Shown in pieces: positions 34,938-46,173 of a stretch of 64,000 nt of DNA. Every line of letters begins with the position of its first letter. Position 1 is the first letter of the stretch. The notes under the pieces are model-generated. The model was given only the letters and a program-made list of their open reading frames with translations, was not told the origin of the DNA and did no database searches. The DNA is from Exiguobacterium sibiricum 7-3 (GTDB lineage: Bacteria; Bacillota; Bacilli; Exiguobacteriales; Exiguobacteriaceae): the NCBI RefSeq assembly GCF_000620865.1, contig NZ_KK211190.1, positions 1,129,971 through 1,193,970 of the forward strand. Direction: 5' to 3'. The translations under genes and the position numbers were made by a program.

Positions 34938-36098
34938 ATGAATGTACATGAATATCAGGCAAAAGAGTTACTTCGTTCGTACGGTGTACCTGTTCCGAAC
35001 GGAATTGCAGCATTTACAGTTGAAGAAGCAGTCGATGCAGCAGAACAATTGTCAGGTCCGATCAAAGTCGTAAAAGCACAGATTCACGCAGGGGGTCGCG
35101 GTAAAGCCGGTGGTGTTAAATTGGCTAAATCGCAAGAAGAAGTGAAAGAATTCGCGACAGAGTTACTCGGCAAAACACTCGTCACGCATCAGACAGGTCC
35201 AGAAGGTAAAGTCATCCAACGTCTTCTTGTTGAAGAAGGTTGTGCGATTGACAAAGAGTATTATCTCGGGATCGTCCTCGACCGTGTAACAGGTCGTGTC
35301 GTCATCATGGGTTCAAGTGAAGGCGGAATGGATATTGAGGAAGTAGCAGAAGCAACTCCGGAAAAAATCATCAAAGAAGTAGTGGATCCGGCAGTTGGTT
35401 TACAAGCCTTCCAAGCACGGAAACTGGCGTTTGCAATGGGTGTTCCGGTTAAACTTGTCAACAAGTTCGTCGGTATGGTCACGAAATTGTATACATTCTT
35501 CGTCGATAAGGATTGTTCAATTGCTGAAATCAATCCACTCGTCACAACAAAAGACGGTGATGTCTTGGCACTTGATGCAAAACTCAACTTTGATTCAAAC
35601 GCGTTATACCGTCATGCTGATGTCGTCGCACTCCGTGACGAATCAGAAGAAGATCCACGTGAAGTGGAAGCTTCTAAAAATGACTTAAACTATATCGCAC
35701 TCGACGGAAACATCGGATGTCTCGTCAACGGTGCAGGTCTCGCGATGGCGACGATGGATATCATCAAGCATTTCAGCGGCGATCCAGCAAACTTCCTTGA
35801 TGTCGGTGGCGGTGCGACAAAAGAAAAAGTAACAGAAGCCTTTAAATTGATTTTGTCGGATGAGAACGTCAAAGGAATTTTCGTTAACATCTTTGGTGGA
35901 ATCATGAAGTGTGACGTCATTGCAGAAGGTATCGTTGCCGCAACAAAAGAAGTTGGCTTAGAATTGCCACTCGTCGTTCGTCTCGAAGGAACAAACGTCG
36001 ATGCCGGGAAACAAATTCTCAAAGATTCAGGTCTAGCGATTACAGCAGCTACATCAATGGCAGACGGCGCAGAAAAAATTGCTGCGCTCGTGAAGTAA
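34938..36098 (+). CDS. sucC: Succinate-CoA ligase, ADP-forming, beta subunit
   Basis: TCA-cycle enzyme subunit (386 residues) with an ATP-grasp fold that binds nucleotide. [20 protein letters not shown] starts the protein, and [37 protein letters not shown] and [12 protein letters not shown] are typical. The ATG at 34938 follows TTAAGGGGGA. A longer in-frame ORF from 34773 overlaps the previous gene and lacks homology. Cotranscribed with sucD. Confidence 0.97.
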   Translation: MNVHEYQAKELLRSYGVPVPNGIAAFTVEEAVDAAEQLSGPIKVVKAQIHAGGRGKAGGVKLAKSQEEVKEFATELLGKTLVTHQTGPEGKVIQRLLVEEGCAIDKEYYLGIVLDRVTGRVVIMGSSEGGMDIEEVAEATPEKIIKEVVDPAVGLQAFQARKLAFAMGVPVKLVNKFVGMVTKLYTFFVDKDCSIAEINPLVTTKDGDVLALDAKLNFDSNALYRHADVVALRDESEEDPREVEASKNDLNYIALDGNIGCLVNGAGLAMATMDIIKHFSGDPANFLDVGGGATKEKVTEAFKLILSDENVKGIFVNIFGGIMKCDVIAEGIVAATKEVGLELPLVVRLEGTNVDAGKQILKDSGLAITAATSMADGAEKIAALVK

Positions 36099-36111
36099 GG
36101 GGGAGCTAAGG

Positions 36112-37026
36112 ATGAGTATTTGGGTAAATGAATCAACAAAAGTCATCATTCAAGGAATTACAGGGAATCAAGGAATGTTCCACGGCGAACAGATGATTGA
36201 TTACGGAACGAACCTCGTCGGTGGCGTGACACCAGGTAAAGGTGGAACGGAAGTACTAGGAGTGCCGGTCTTCGATACAGTCGCTCAAGCAGTCGAAAAG
36301 ACAGCTGCCAATGCTTCAATCATCTATGTACCGCCTGCATTTGCGGCCGATGCCATCATGGAAGCAGCGGATGCGAACATCGCCTTGATCATTTGTATCA
36401 CGGAAGGGATTCCGGTTCTTGATATGGTTAAAGTAAAACGTTATCTGGACGGAAAACCAGTCCGTCTGATCGGACCGAACTGTCCGGGTGTCATTACGCC
36501 AGGCGTTGCGAAACTCGGGATCATGCCAGGATACATTCATACACCAGGTCACGTCGGAATCGTCTCACGTTCTGGAACATTGACGTATGAAGCCGTTCAT
36601 CAATTGACGACAGCAGGAATTGGTCAATCAACAGCAGTCGGAATTGGTGGCGATCCGGTCAACGGAACAGATTTCATTGATACGCTCAAAGCGTTTAATG
36701 AAGATCCGGAAACAAAAGCCGTCATCATGCTGGGTGAAATCGGTGGAACGGCAGAAGAAGAAGCGGCGGAGTGGGTCAAAGCCAACATGACGAAGCCGGT
36801 CATCGGATTCATCGGTGGGCAAACAGCACCTGAAGGCAAACGCATGGGTCATGCCGGTGCCATCATTTCAGGTGGTAAAGGAACTGCTGCAGAAAAAATC
36901 AAAACACTTCGTGCCAATGGGATCGAAGTAGCAGAAACACCAGCTATCATCGGTGAGACGTTGATTCGTGTCATCAAAGAAGCCGGTATCTACGACGAAT
37001 GTGTCACAGGTTCAACTGTGAAGTAA
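36112..37026 (+). CDS. sucD: Succinate-CoA ligase, ADP-forming, alpha subunit
   Basis: CoA-binding catalytic subunit (304 residues). [13 protein letters not shown] is the CoA-binding start, GPNCPGVI and SRSGTLTYE are conserved, and phospho-His247 lies in [14 protein letters not shown]. It is 13 bases after sucC with GGGGGAG as ribosome site. Confidence 0.98.
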   Translation: MSIWVNESTKVIIQGITGNQGMFHGEQMIDYGTNLVGGVTPGKGGTEVLGVPVFDTVAQAVEKTAANASIIYVPPAFAADAIMEAADANIALIICITEGIPVLDMVKVKRYLDGKPVRLIGPNCPGVITPGVAKLGIMPGYIHTPGHVGIVSRSGTLTYEAVHQLTTAGIGQSTAVGIGGDPVNGTDFIDTLKAFNEDPETKAVIMLGEIGGTAEEEAAEWVKANMTKPVIGFIGGQTAPEGKRMGHAGAIISGGKGTAAEKIKTLRANGIEVAETPAIIGETLIRVIKEAGIYDECVTGSTVK

Positions 37027-37037
37027 ACAAGATGTTA

Positions 37038-37070
37038 GCTGTCCTGATTGAATCAGGACGGCTTTCTTCT
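37038..37070 (+). terminator. sucCD terminator
   Basis: GCTGTCCTGAT (37038-37048) pairs with ATCAGGACGGC (37052-37062) around TGA, one G-U pair, followed by TTTCTTCT. Good stem, imperfect T run. Confidence 0.8.
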
Positions 37071-37090
37071 ATATAAAAGGAGCGTAATGA

Positions 37091-37918
37091 ATGGACAGAG
37101 AACTGTATGCACGTTTTGCGACTTGCCGGGTTCCGTATTCAATCGTTGTCTTGATCGAGCAGTACGGTCTTTTACCGGTAGAGGATTTACCCGTGTCAAG
37201 ATCCATCAAAAACCGTTATCAGCGTGCCTTACAATTGGATCAAGTCCCAACGAACCTTCTTGTTCCGGGTGACCCGTTTTTTCCGATGTCGTTGCTTCAA
37301 ATTCCTCAACCCGTCTACGGTCTTTTCTTCAGCGGTGATCCTTCCTTATTAAAACAGCCGATGATCAGTATCATCGGAAGTCGTCAACCCTCTCCTTCTC
37401 ACTCAAAACGTTTATCTTTCTTACGTCCCTTTTTCGAGTCTCCATTCGTCACGGTGTCAGGTGGTGCCCTTGGTATTGATTCTCTTGTACATCGTCTTTC
37501 CCTTAAACATCATCAAGCGACGATTGCTGTGTTAGCGAGCGGTTTTGATTGTTTGTATCCCGCCCGGCATTCACAACTGTTTCAACGGATTGAGCAAGCA
37601 GGACTGCTTTTATCGGAGTATCCCGCTCCAACCCCAATCAAGAAGTATCAGTTTTTGGAACGAAACCGGATTATCTCCGGACTGGCGTCAGGATTGATTA
37701 TCGTTGAGGCAACCCGGAAAAGCGGGACGATGAACACGGCAGGTCACGCGCTTGAACAGGGAAAAGACGTGTATTGTATCCCGGGTTGTCCGACAGAAAA
37801 ACACTTTCAAGGGACAAATCAACTGATTGCGGAAGGGGCGATTCCACTCTTGAATCCGGAAGAAGTTTCAAAAAGTATCTTGATGAACGTTGACAAATGG
37901 GAATCGAGACTACTATGA
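37091..37918 (+). CDS. dprA: DNA-processing protein DprA
   Basis: Loads RecA on incoming single-stranded DNA during natural transformation. The 275-residue protein has the Rossmann-like core with IIGSRQPS, TVSGGALGIDSLVHRLSL, AVLASGFDCLYPARH, ERNRIISGLASGLIIVEA and SGTMNTAGHALEQG. AAAGGAG lies at 37077-37083. The winged-helix C-terminal tail of some DprA proteins is missing, normal for short Firmicutes forms. Between sucD and topA as in Bacillus. Confidence 0.95.
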   Translation: MDRELYARFATCRVPYSIVVLIEQYGLLPVEDLPVSRSIKNRYQRALQLDQVPTNLLVPGDPFFPMSLLQIPQPVYGLFFSGDPSLLKQPMISIIGSRQPSPSHSKRLSFLRPFFESPFVTVSGGALGIDSLVHRLSLKHHQATIAVLASGFDCLYPARHSQLFQRIEQAGLLLSEYPAPTPIKKYQFLERNRIISGLASGLIIVEATRKSGTMNTAGHALEQGKDVYCIPGCPTEKHFQGTNQLIAEGAIPLLNPEEVSKSILMNVDKWESRLL

Positions 37919-37965
37919 TAAGTGAGATTAAAATACGAGTACGCCTCTAATAGGGAGCGATTGTA

Positions 37966-40062
37966 ATGGCAAAATATTTAGTAATTGTCGAATCACCTGC
38001 AAAGGCAAAAACCATCAAACGTTATCTCGGTTCAAACTATACCGTGAAAGCTTCGATGGGACATGTCATCGACTTACCGAAAAGTCAAATGGGTGTTGAC
38101 GTAGAACATGACTATGAACCAAAGTATATTACGATTCGTGGTAAAGGCCCGGTTTTAAAAGAGTTAAAAACGGCCGCTAAAAAAGCACAAAAAATCTATC
38201 TTGCAGCTGACCCGGACCGTGAAGGGGAAGCAATCGCTTGGCACTTAGCGAAAGCCCTCGGTGTCGATGAATCGACAGAATGTCGGGTCGTCTTTAATGA
38301 AATCACGAAAGACGCCATCAAAGATTCGTTCAAGAGACCCCGCAAGATCAACTACGATCTTGTCGATGCACAACAGGCGCGGCGTATCTTGGACCGTCTC
38401 GTCGGTTACAGTATGAGTCCGTTACTTTGGAAGAAAATTAAAAAAGGCTTGTCAGCAGGACGTGTTCAATCGGTTGCTGTGAAGATGATCATTGATCGCG
38501 AACAGGAAATCAATGCCTTTTTACCGGAAGAATATTGGACGATCAAACTGGAGCTGGACGCAAATGGTGAAAAGCTCGAAGCCAACTTCTACGGAATTGA
38601 CGGAAAGAAACGCGAACTGCACTCAGAAGAAGAAGTCAATGAAGTATTGGCCAAACTTTCAGAGTCCTTCACGGTCGATACCGTTACGAAAAAAGAACGC
38701 CGCCGGAATCCGGCCTTGCCGTTTACGACGAGTTCGCTTCAACAGGAAGCAGCCCGCAAGCTGAACTTCCGTGCGAAAAAAACGATGATGATTGCCCAGC
38801 AGTTATATGAAGGAATCGAGCTCGGAAAAGAAGGAACGGTCGGTTTGATTACGTACATGCGGACCGATTCAACCCGGACATCTGAAACCGCCAACATTGA
38901 AGCACAAGGGTTCATTGAAAATGCGTACGGAAAAGAATATATCGCTGTTGAAAAACGGAAAGAGAAAAAAGCAGCAAATTCGCAAGATGCCCACGAAGCG
39001 GTTCGTCCGACATCGACGATGCGTGACCCACAACTCGTCAAATCGTATTTATCCCGCGATCAGTTCCGATTATACAAATTAATTTGGGAACGGTTTGTTG
39101 CGAGCCAAATGGCTCCGGCTGTTCTGGATACAGTAAAAGTCGACTTAATTTCAAATGATGTCATGTTCCGGGCAAACGGTTCGACGGTTAAATTTGCCGG
39201 ATTCATGAAAGTCTATATTGAAGATACAGACGATGAGACAGTAACGGACGTCAAGGACGGTTTGTTACCGCCGCTTGAAGACGGTGAAGTCTTGGAGCAG
39301 GAAATGATTGAGCCGAAACAACACTTTACGCAACCACCACCGCGGTATACCGAGGCACGCCTCGTCCGGGCGATGGAAGAACTCGGGATTGGTCGTCCTT
39401 CGACGTATGCGCCGACACTCGATACGATCCAAAAACGCGGTTACGTGACGCTCGAAGAGAAAAAATTCCTGCCGACCGAACTCGGGGAACTGGTCATCGA
39501 TATGATCAGTGATTATTTCCAAGAATTCATCACCGTTCAATTTACGGCGGATATGGAAGCGTTGCTCGATGCAATCGAAAAAGGGGACATGCAGTGGACG
39601 GAAGTCGTCGATCCGATTTATAAATCGTTCGAAAAGCGTCTGACACGTGCAGAAGCCGAAATCGAAAAAATCGAAATCAAAGACGAACCGGCCGGAGAAG
39701 ATTGTGAAGTCTGCGGACACGCGATGGTCATCAAGATGGGCCGTTATGGAAAATTCATGGCGTGCTCAAACTTCCCGGAATGTCGGAACACGAAGCCGAT
39801 TCAAGTTGAGATTGGTGTTAAATGTCCGACGTGTGGAACAGGTGAGATCGTGGAACGCCGGAGTAAAAAAGGACGCTTATTCTACGGCTGTTCGAATTAT
39901 CCGGAATGTGAATTCGTCTCATGGGATAAACCGGTGGAAGAACCATGTCCGGTTTGTAGCAGTATGATGGTACAAAAGAAAATCAAGAACGGTGTGAAAG
40001 TAGAATGTACGTCTTGCGGACATCATGAAACACGCATCGATCAGGAGCAAGAGGAGGAATGA
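37966..40062 (+). CDS. topA: DNA topoisomerase I
   Basis: Type IA topoisomerase (698 residues) that relaxes negative supercoils. The Toprim domain ([33 protein letters not shown]) is N-terminal. Catalytic Tyr297 lies in [11 protein letters not shown]. Three C-terminal zinc ribbons are visible: CEVC...CSNFPEC, CPTC...CSNYPEC and CPVC...CTSC. The start ATG follows AGGGAG. Four bases separate it from trmFO. Confidence 0.98.
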   Translation: MAKYLVIVESPAKAKTIKRYLGSNYTVKASMGHVIDLPKSQMGVDVEHDYEPKYITIRGKGPVLKELKTAAKKAQKIYLAADPDREGEAIAWHLAKALGVDESTECRVVFNEITKDAIKDSFKRPRKINYDLVDAQQARRILDRLVGYSMSPLLWKKIKKGLSAGRVQSVAVKMIIDREQEINAFLPEEYWTIKLELDANGEKLEANFYGIDGKKRELHSEEEVNEVLAKLSESFTVDTVTKKERRRNPALPFTTSSLQQEAARKLNFRAKKTMMIAQQLYEGIELGKEGTVGLITYMRTDSTRTSETANIEAQGFIENAYGKEYIAVEKRKEKKAANSQDAHEAVRPTSTMRDPQLVKSYLSRDQFRLYKLIWERFVASQMAPAVLDTVKVDLISNDVMFRANGSTVKFAGFMKVYIEDTDDETVTDVKDGLLPPLEDGEVLEQEMIEPKQHFTQPPPRYTEARLVRAMEELGIGRPSTYAPTLDTIQKRGYVTLEEKKFLPTELGELVIDMISDYFQEFITVQFTADMEALLDAIEKGDMQWTEVVDPIYKSFEKRLTRAEAEIEKIEIKDEPAGEDCEVCGHAMVIKMGRYGKFMACSNFPECRNTKPIQVEIGVKCPTCGTGEIVERRSKKGRLFYGCSNYPECEFVSWDKPVEEPCPVCSSMMVQKKIKNGVKVECTSCGHHETRIDQEQEEE

Positions 40063-40065
40063 CCG

Positions 40066-41370
40066 ATGAAACGGGTAACCGTAATCGGCGCCGGTCTCGC
40101 AGGTTCTGAAGCAGCATGGCAACTTGCGAAACGCGGTATACAAGTAGATTTATATGAAATGCGACCAGTCAAGCAGACACCTGCTCACCATACCGATCAA
40201 TTTGCAGAGCTCGTTTGCTCGAACTCACTTCGGGCGAATCAACTGACAAATGCAGTCGGTGTATTAAAAGAAGAAATGCGACAACTCGACTCACTGATCC
40301 TCAAGGCTGCCGATCTTGCGAGTGTGCCGGCAGGTGGTGCGCTTGCTGTCGATCGACATGACTTTGCCGGATACGTGACGGAAACGTTAAAAAATCATCC
40401 GAACGTCACGGTCCATCATGAGGAACTTGAAGCGATTCCAGATGGTCCCACCATCGTCGCTACAGGTCCTTTGACAAGTGCCGCTTTGTCCGAATCTCTC
40501 AAGCAGTTCACCGGAGAAGATTACCTGTATTTCTTTGACGCTGCCGCACCGATTCTTGACGGTGATACGATTGACCGCGATAAAGTGTATTTAAAGTCAC
40601 GTTATGATAAAGGAGAAGCGGCTTACTTGAACTGTCCGATGACAGAAGAAGAGTTTACGCATTTCCACAATGAGTTGATTCAAGCGGAAGTCGTTCCGTT
40701 AAAAGAATTCGAGAAGGAAATCTACTTCGAAGGATGCATGCCATTTGAAGTATTAGCGTCACGCGGACCGAAGACACTTTTATTCGGACCGATGAAGCCA
40801 GTTGGTCTTGAAGATCCGAAAACGGGTGAACGTCCGTATGCCGTCGTTCAACTTCGTCAGGATAACTCAGCCGGAACATTGTTTAACCTCGTTGGATTCC
40901 AAACGCATCTGAAGTGGGGCGAACAAAAACGAATCATCCGTTTGATTCCAGGTCTTGAAAATGCTGAAATCGTTCGTTATGGTGTCATGCACCGGAATAC
41001 GTTCGTCAATTCACCGAACCTGTTGCAACCGACGTATCAGACACGGACACGTCCGGATCTATTCTTTGCCGGTCAGATGACAGGCGTCGAAGGGTACGTC
41101 GAATCAGCTGCTTCCGGTTTGACGGCAGGTATCAATGCGGCTCGTTTAGTCAACGAAGCGGAGCCGGTCGCCTTCCCGAAAGAAACGATGATGGGTGCGA
41201 TGGCGCATTATATCACGACGACGGAAGGTAAGAACTTCCAACCGATGAACGCAAACTTCGGACTGGTACCGGGACTTGCCGACCAAAAAGGTCGAATGAA
41301 GAAACCAGAAAAGTATGCGCTCCTTGCCGAACGGGCATTAGAAGCAATTAAAGACTTTACCGATATGTAA
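40066..41370 (+). CDS. trmFO: Methylenetetrahydrofolate-tRNA-(uracil-5-)-methyltransferase TrmFO
   Basis: FAD- and folate-dependent enzyme (434 residues) that makes m5U54 in tRNA. The FAD-binding [21 protein letters not shown] is N-terminal, followed by [17 protein letters not shown], and later [17 protein letters not shown]. Length is standard. It is on the topA transcript and ends at a strong terminator. Confidence 0.97.
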   Translation: MKRVTVIGAGLAGSEAAWQLAKRGIQVDLYEMRPVKQTPAHHTDQFAELVCSNSLRANQLTNAVGVLKEEMRQLDSLILKAADLASVPAGGALAVDRHDFAGYVTETLKNHPNVTVHHEELEAIPDGPTIVATGPLTSAALSESLKQFTGEDYLYFFDAAAPILDGDTIDRDKVYLKSRYDKGEAAYLNCPMTEEEFTHFHNELIQAEVVPLKEFEKEIYFEGCMPFEVLASRGPKTLLFGPMKPVGLEDPKTGERPYAVVQLRQDNSAGTLFNLVGFQTHLKWGEQKRIIRLIPGLENAEIVRYGVMHRNTFVNSPNLLQPTYQTRTRPDLFFAGQMTGVEGYVESAASGLTAGINAARLVNEAEPVAFPKETMMGAMAHYITTTEGKNFQPMNANFGLVPGLADQKGRMKKPEKYALLAERALEAIKDFTDM

Positions 41371-41373
41371 GGA

Positions 41374-41418
41374 AGATGGGGGAGAAGGCGCAATCCAGCG
41401 TTCTTTTCTCCCATTTCT
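41374..41418 (+). terminator. trmFO terminator
   Basis: GATGGGGGAGAAGGCG pairs with CGTTCTTTTCTCCCATT with small mismatches around a loop. It ends the topA-trmFO unit. Confidence 0.75.
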
Positions 41419-41470
41419 TAATTTGTCATAAAAGCGTGATAATTTTGTTATTTTTCCGATTTTTGGTCTA

Positions 41471-41499
41471 TTGTCAGACTACTTACGGTGTGCTATGCT
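41471..41499 (+). promoter_or_regulatory. xerC-hslV-hslU-codY promoter
   Basis: TTGTCA (41471-41476) and TATGCT (41494-41499) are 17 bases apart, with TGC just before the -10 (extended type). An AATTTTGTTATTTTT block at 41441-41455 just upstream is a poor match to the CodY box. Confidence 0.8.
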
Positions 41500-41541
41500 A
41501 AGGGCGATTCGAGTATGAAATGGTTAGAAGGGGGCTCATCA

Positions 41542-42420
41542 ATGGGAGTAGACTCAGAGTTTGACGTACTGCGAAAATCGTTTTTACGGTATGTACACAT
41601 CGAACGTCAATTATCTCCAAATACGGGCCGTTCTTATGATCAAACACTTCGACAATACGCCGCTTTTTGCCTCGATCATCAGCTGGGATCGATTGAATTG
41701 GCAACTGCACGGCGTTATTTGTTTGCTCTTTATGATCAAAAAGCATCTAAATCAACGATCGCTCAAAAAGTATCTTGTTTGAAACAATTCGGGCGTTTTG
41801 TGACGCGGGATACAAATGACGTCAATCCTTTTGAAGGATTGAAGGCGCCAAAACGTGACCAAACGCTACCGACGTTTTTAGTACCATCAGAATACGAACG
41901 ATTTTTAGAAGTTTTCCGGACATCGGATTCATTAGGCGTACGGAATGTGGCATTGATTGAGTTGCTGTATGCAACAGGGATGCGTGTCAGCGAATTGGCC
42001 GGATTGAACGTAAAGGATTTAGATCCGGACTTGGAGTATGTGCATGTATACGGTAAAGGACGAAAAGAACGGATTACACCAATCGGATCATTTGCGAAAA
42101 AAGCCTTGACCGAGTATTTGAAGGAACGACAACCGTCCGAGGACGAAGAACAAGCGATTTTTCTTTCTCGTTCAGGTCGCCGTTTGACAACGGACGGGAT
42201 TCGGAAAATCTTAAAAAAAGCGGATCCCTTTTTATCGAAACATGTGACACCACATGCTTTACGACATAGTTTCGCGACCGATTTACTGGAACGTGGAGCA
42301 GATTTACGAGCGGTGCAAGAATTGCTTGGGCATGCTTCATTATCGACGACAGGGCAATATACACACGTCACGACGGAACGGCTACGACATGTTTATCAGC
42401 AAGCGCATCCGCGTGCCTAA
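41542..42420 (+). CDS. xerC: Tyrosine recombinase XerC (CodV)
   Basis: Resolves chromosome dimers at dif. The 292-residue protein has an N-terminal SAM-like DNA-binding domain ([19 protein letters not shown]) and a catalytic domain with Arg148 in [43 protein letters not shown] and nucleophile Tyr273. The ATG at 41542 follows AAGGGGG; earlier in-frame starts at 41488 and 41515 lack ribosome sites, and 41488 lies in front of the predicted -10. First gene of the codY operon, as in Bacillus. Confidence 0.95.
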   Translation: MGVDSEFDVLRKSFLRYVHIERQLSPNTGRSYDQTLRQYAAFCLDHQLGSIELATARRYLFALYDQKASKSTIAQKVSCLKQFGRFVTRDTNDVNPFEGLKAPKRDQTLPTFLVPSEYERFLEVFRTSDSLGVRNVALIELLYATGMRVSELAGLNVKDLDPDLEYVHVYGKGRKERITPIGSFAKKALTEYLKERQPSEDEEQAIFLSRSGRRLTTDGIRKILKKADPFLSKHVTPHALRHSFATDLLERGADLRAVQELLGHASLSTTGQYTHVTTERLRHVYQQAHPRA

Positions 42421-42433
42421 GGGAGGAAATAGC

Positions 42434-42985
42434 ATGTTTCATGCAACGACGATTTTTGCGATTCAACATAACGGTCAATCTGCAATGAGCGGGGATGGAC
42501 AAGTGACTTTTGGTAATCAAGTCATCATGAAGAAAAGTGCAAAAAAAGTCCGGCGTCTCTATGGTGGGAAAGTGATTGCAGGGTTTGCCGGAAGTGTAGC
42601 TGATGCGTTTACGTTATTCGAAAAGTTTGAAGCAAAACTTGAAATGTACAACGGGAACCTGCAACGAGCTGCCGTGGAACTAGCAAAGGAATGGCGGGGC
42701 GATAAAATGCTACGCCAGCTGGAAGCTTTGTTGCTTGTCATGGATGGAACACATTTACTTCTTGTTTCAGGTAATGGAGAAGTCATCGAACCGGATGACG
42801 GGATTTTGGCCATCGGTTCAGGCGGAAACTATGCGCTTGCCGCGGGTCGGGCACTGGCTCGGCATGCCGGACACATGACAGCCGAGGAAATCGCCCGTGC
42901 CGCTCTTGAAACAGCAGGAGAGCTATGTGTATTCACGAATGATCAAATCATTTTAGAAACGATTGGGGGAAGTGCAGATGCATGA
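42434..42985 (+). CDS. hslV: ATP-dependent protease subunit HslV (ClpQ)
   Basis: Proteasome-like peptidase (183 residues) that works with Hsl[43 protein letters not shown] and [15 protein letters not shown] are diagnostic. The ATG at 42434 follows AGGGAGGA with six-base spacing. The chain would begin Met-Phe-His-Ala-Thr-Thr. Bacillus ClpQ, as I remember it, has Ser-Ser before Phe and uses an N-terminal Ser; here neither Ser nor Thr can be terminal without extra processing. Overlaps hslU by eight bases. Confidence 0.95.
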   Translation: MFHATTIFAIQHNGQSAMSGDGQVTFGNQVIMKKSAKKVRRLYGGKVIAGFAGSVADAFTLFEKFEAKLEMYNGNLQRAAVELAKEWRGDKMLRQLEALLLVMDGTHLLLVSGNGEVIEPDDGILAIGSGGNYALAAGRALARHAGHMTAEEIARAALETAGELCVFTNDQIILETIGGSADA

Positions 42986-44348
42986 ATTTACACCGAGACA
43001 AATCGTGGAAAAACTAAATGAACATGTCATTGGTCAAGCGGATGCGAAACGAGCCGTCGCGATTGCACTTCGAAATCGTTATCGCCGTCAACTGCTCGAT
43101 CCGAGTCTGCGTGATGAAGTGACACCGAAGAACATCTTGATGATCGGACCGACAGGAGTAGGAAAAACGGAAATCGCCCGTCGACTTGCTAAATTGGTTC
43201 GTGCACCGTTCGTTAAAATTGAAGCCACGAAATTCACGGAAGTCGGTTATGTCGGACGTGACGTTGAATCAATGGTCCGTGATTTAGTTGAAGCTTCACT
43301 GCGCCTTGTCAAAGATGAGAAAAAAGAAGCTTTGAAAGAACGTGCTGAAGCGGTTGCGAATGAACGAATCGTTGATGCCCTTGCCGGTAAAAAAGCTTCA
43401 ACGGGTCTTGGCGGAGGAAATCCGTTTGAGATGCTGTTCGGTGGAACTCAAAAACCGCCCGAGCAAGAAACTGCCAACGATACAGCCGATCGGTCCGTCA
43501 TTCGCCAACAATTATTCCAAGGTCAACTAGAAGACCGCATGATTGATGTGGACATCGAAGAGCGGCAAATGGATTTGTTCTCCGGACAACAAGGTATGGA
43601 AGGGCTCGCGAATCTGCAGGATATGCTCGGACAAGTCATGCCGAAAAAAACAAAGAAACGCCAGCTAAGCGTTAAAGAGGCACGTCCGATTTTGACTGCG
43701 GAAGAGGCAGAACGTCTACTCGATTTGAATGAAGTCCACGACGAAGCCGTTCGTCGTGCTGAGCAGATGGGAATCATCTTCGTCGATGAAATCGACAAGA
43801 TTGCAACGAAGGGACAAGATAGTGCCGGTGTATCGCGCGAAGGCGTGCAGCGTGATATCTTACCCATCGTCGAAGGATCAACCGTTGTGACGAAGTATGG
43901 CCCTGTCAAGACGGATCATATGTTATTCATTGCAGCCGGAGCTTTCCATATGGCAAAACCATCTGACTTGATTCCGGAACTGCAAGGACGTTTTCCGATC
44001 CGGGTGGAACTCGACAGTTTGACAGAAGACGACTTCGTCAAAATTTTGACAGAACCAAATCAAGCATTGCTTAAGCAATACAAGGCTTTGCTTGGGGCGG
44101 AGCAAGTCCATGTCACATTTACGGAAGACGCGATTCGTCAAATTGCACGGATTGCGGCACAAGTAAATGATGAAACAGATAATATCGGTGCTCGCCGTTT
44201 ATATACCATCATGGAACGTGTATTAGAAGAATTATCGTTTGAAGCGGCAGAGATGCCAGAGACAGACGTCACCATCACACCTCAATATGTCATGGACCGC
44301 GTCGGAAAAGTAGCAGATGATCGTGACTTAAGTCAGTTCATCTTATAA
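42978..44348 (+). CDS. hslU: ATP-dependent protease ATPase subunit HslU (ClpY)
   Basis: AAA+ unfoldase (456 residues) that feeds Hsl[18 protein letters not shown], Walker [10 protein letters not shown], the [18 protein letters not shown] block, an I-domain of about residues 110-230, Walker [11 protein letters not shown] and the C-terminal FIL tail that docks in HslV are all present. The ATG at 42978 follows GGGGGAAG and overlaps hslV. Confidence 0.97.
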   Translation: MHEFTPRQIVEKLNEHVIGQADAKRAVAIALRNRYRRQLLDPSLRDEVTPKNILMIGPTGVGKTEIARRLAKLVRAPFVKIEATKFTEVGYVGRDVESMVRDLVEASLRLVKDEKKEALKERAEAVANERIVDALAGKKASTGLGGGNPFEMLFGGTQKPPEQETANDTADRSVIRQQLFQGQLEDRMIDVDIEERQMDLFSGQQGMEGLANLQDMLGQVMPKKTKKRQLSVKEARPILTAEEAERLLDLNEVHDEAVRRAEQMGIIFVDEIDKIATKGQDSAGVSREGVQRDILPIVEGSTVVTKYGPVKTDHMLFIAAGAFHMAKPSDLIPELQGRFPIRVELDSLTEDDFVKILTEPNQALLKQYKALLGAEQVHVTFTEDAIRQIARIAAQVNDETDNIGARRLYTIMERVLEELSFEAAEMPETDVTITPQYVMDRVGKVADDRDLSQFIL

Positions 44349-44364
44349 GTGGAGGAAGAAAATC

Positions 44365-45144
44365 ATGAATTTACTGGCAAAAACACGAAAGCTCAACACG
44401 ATGTTACAACAAGAAGCAAGCACACATGTCGACTTTAAGGTCATGGCAGATCGATTAAGTGAAGTCATGGAATCAAATACCTTTATCGTCAGCCGTCGTG
44501 GAAAGTTATTAGGAATTGCGATTAAACAACAAATCGAGAATGCACGAATTCGTGGATTCCTCGAAGAGCGTCAGTTCCCGGAAGATTATACGAAAAAATT
44601 GTTTAATGTGACGGAAACGACGGCAAACATCGCGATCGACAGCGAGCATACAGCGTTCCCAATCGATAACCGAGATATGTTCGAGACATCAAAAACAACA
44701 ATCGTTCCGATCATCGGTGGCGGTGAGCGACTTGGAACACTTGTACTTGGTCGGATGCTTGAAGATTTTAATGAAGAGGACTTAGTGCTTGCTGAATACG
44801 GAGCAACGGTTGTCGGAATGGAAATCTTACGTGAGAAAGCCCATGAAGCGGAAGATAAGGCGCGGAAAAAAGCCGTCGTCCAAATGGCGATCAATTCTTT
44901 ATCGTATTCTGAACTTGAAGCGATCGAACATATCTTCGAAGAGCTAGACGGAAACGAAGGATTGCTTGTGGCTTCTAAGATTGCTGACCGTGTCGGGATC
45001 ACTCGTTCAGTCATCGTCAATGCGTTGCGGAAACTTGAAAGTGCCGGTGTCATCGAGTCTCGTTCGCTTGGTATGAAAGGGACATACATCAAGATTTTAA
45101 ATGACAACTTCCTCTATGAATTAGAGCGGATTAAATCGAACTAA
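44365..45144 (+). CDS. codY: GTP-sensing transcriptional repressor CodY
   Basis: Global nutrient regulator (259 residues, the standard length) responding to branched-chain amino acids and GTP. The N-terminal GAF domain covers about residues 1-155; the C-terminal winged helix shows [41 protein letters not shown] precedes the ATG. It closes the xerC-hslVU operon and is followed by a terminator and the flagellar operon. Confidence 0.98.
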   Translation: MNLLAKTRKLNTMLQQEASTHVDFKVMADRLSEVMESNTFIVSRRGKLLGIAIKQQIENARIRGFLEERQFPEDYTKKLFNVTETTANIAIDSEHTAFPIDNRDMFETSKTTIVPIIGGGERLGTLVLGRMLEDFNEEDLVLAEYGATVVGMEILREKAHEAEDKARKKAVVQMAINSLSYSELEAIEHIFEELDGNEGLLVASKIADRVGITRSVIVNALRKLESAGVIESRSLGMKGTYIKILNDNFLYELERIKSN

Positions 45145-45167
45145 AAAAAGAAAATAATAGAATTGCA

Positions 45168-45206
45168 AAGAAGACCTAGTAAAGCACTAGGTCTTCTTTT
45201 TTTTAT
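45168..45206 (+). terminator. codY terminator
   Basis: AAGAAGACCTAGT (45168-45180) pairs perfectly with ACTAGGTCTTCTT (45186-45198), followed by a run of T. Very strong. Confidence 0.95.
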
Positions 45207-45275
45207 AGGTATTATTTATCATTTTTATAAAAAAAGGGTTTAAAAAGTGTAAAATTAACATCTCATTCCCCTTTT

Positions 45276-45354
45276 TTTGAAAAAACTTCTTTTCAAACAT
45301 TGACCTATTTGTTTCAATTATTTCAGATATGTTACTAACCGCTTACGGTATAAT
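45276..45354 (+). promoter_or_regulatory. Flagellar operon promoter region
   Basis: The gap before flgB holds TTTGAAAA-AACTTC-TTTTCAAA, a perfect inverted repeat at 45276-45297, and a consensus TATAAT at 45349-45354 without a good -35. A TTGACC at 45300-45305 is 43 bases from it. No sigma-D style TAAA-N15-GCCGATAT was found. A sigma-A promoter aided by an activator is a guess. Confidence 0.45.
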
Positions 45355-45390
45355 GCTAAGTTTTACGAGATAAATAGAGGTGGAGGTTGA

Positions 45391-45756
45391 ATGATGAACT
45401 GGCTTGGTTCAGATTATACAACGATGACACAGGCCGTCGATCGGACGGTAGCTGCGCAGAAAGTAATCTCAGCAAATATTGCGAACGTCGATACGCCTGG
45501 ATATAAATCAAAGCGCGTAGTGTTCGGAGATGTCTTGGATTCTGAAATGAAAATGAGTTTAAAACGACACGCAACAATCGGCACTTCAGGAAGTATCGTC
45601 GAACAATCGTCTGCAATGCGTAACGATGGGAACGGGGTCGATATTGATCTCGAAATGTCTGAATTATCACGCAACCAGATTGAGTACGAAGCACTGGTCG
45701 AACAATTGAACCGGAAATTTTCAGGAATTCAATCTGTCATCCGGGGAGGACGTTAA
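45391..45756 (+). CDS. flgB: Flagellar basal-body rod protein FlgB
   Basis: Proximal rod component (121 residues). The N-terminal VISANIANVDTPGYKSKRVVF is the shared flagellar rod/hook signature, and the C-terminal NQIEYEALVEQLNRKF helix completes the coiled-coil. It opens the flagellar operon, after GGTGGAGG. Two adjacent ATGs (45391 and 45394) are both possible starts. Confidence 0.95.
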   Translation: MMNWLGSDYTTMTQAVDRTVAAQKVISANIANVDTPGYKSKRVVFGDVLDSEMKMSLKRHATIGTSGSIVEQSSAMRNDGNGVDIDLEMSELSRNQIEYEALVEQLNRKFSGIQSVIRGGR

Positions 45757-45759
45757 ATC

Positions 45760-46158
45760 ATGAGTATGTTTTCAGGTTTTCATACATCCGCAACGGGATT
45801 GACGGCACAGCGTCTGCGACTCGATACCGTATCTGCCAATATCGCCAATGCTCAGACGACACGCGGTGAGCTTGTTAACGGAGAATGGCAACCATATGCC
45901 CGCAAATTAGCCGTTTTAAAAGAAACAGGCAATGGCGTGACAGTCAGCGAGATTCGAAAAGATCAAGAACCATTCAAGTTGGAATACAATCCGAATCATC
46001 CAGATGCGGATGAACTGGGATACGTTAAAATGCCGAACGTCGATTTATTGAAGGAAATGGTCGATATGATGGGGGCGACGCGTTCTTATGAAGCCAATGT
46101 CACTGCGTTGAATGCAACAAAAGCAATGTTAGTCAAAGCGATGGAAATCGGCAAGTAA
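45760..46158 (+). CDS. flgC: Flagellar basal-body rod protein FlgC
   Basis: Rod protein (132 residues). FHTSATGLTAQRLRLDTVSANIANAQT is the N-terminal rod signature; VKMPNVDLLKEMVDMM and SYEANVTALNATKAM are FlgC-specific. It follows flgB by three bases. Confidence 0.96.
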   Translation: MSMFSGFHTSATGLTAQRLRLDTVSANIANAQTTRGELVNGEWQPYARKLAVLKETGNGVTVSEIRKDQEPFKLEYNPNHPDADELGYVKMPNVDLLKEMVDMMGATRSYEANVTALNATKAMLVKAMEIGK

Positions 46159-46173
46159 GAAGGAGATGACACG

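Noticed and set aside
41441-41455. CodY-box-like AATTTTGTTATTTTT before xerC
   Set aside because: Five of fifteen positions differ from AATTTTCWGAAAATT, including both outer bases of the centre; AT-rich background makes it likely by chance.
41763-42371. Open frame of 202 codons on the - strand
   Set aside because: Antisense to the xerC catalytic domain; no ribosome site or recognisable domain.
45315-45332. CodY-box-like sequence before flgB
   Set aside because: Only nine of fifteen positions match; too weak to call.
45207-45390. Sigma-D promoter for the flagellar operon
   Set aside because: No TAAA followed at 15 bases by GCCGATAT was found.
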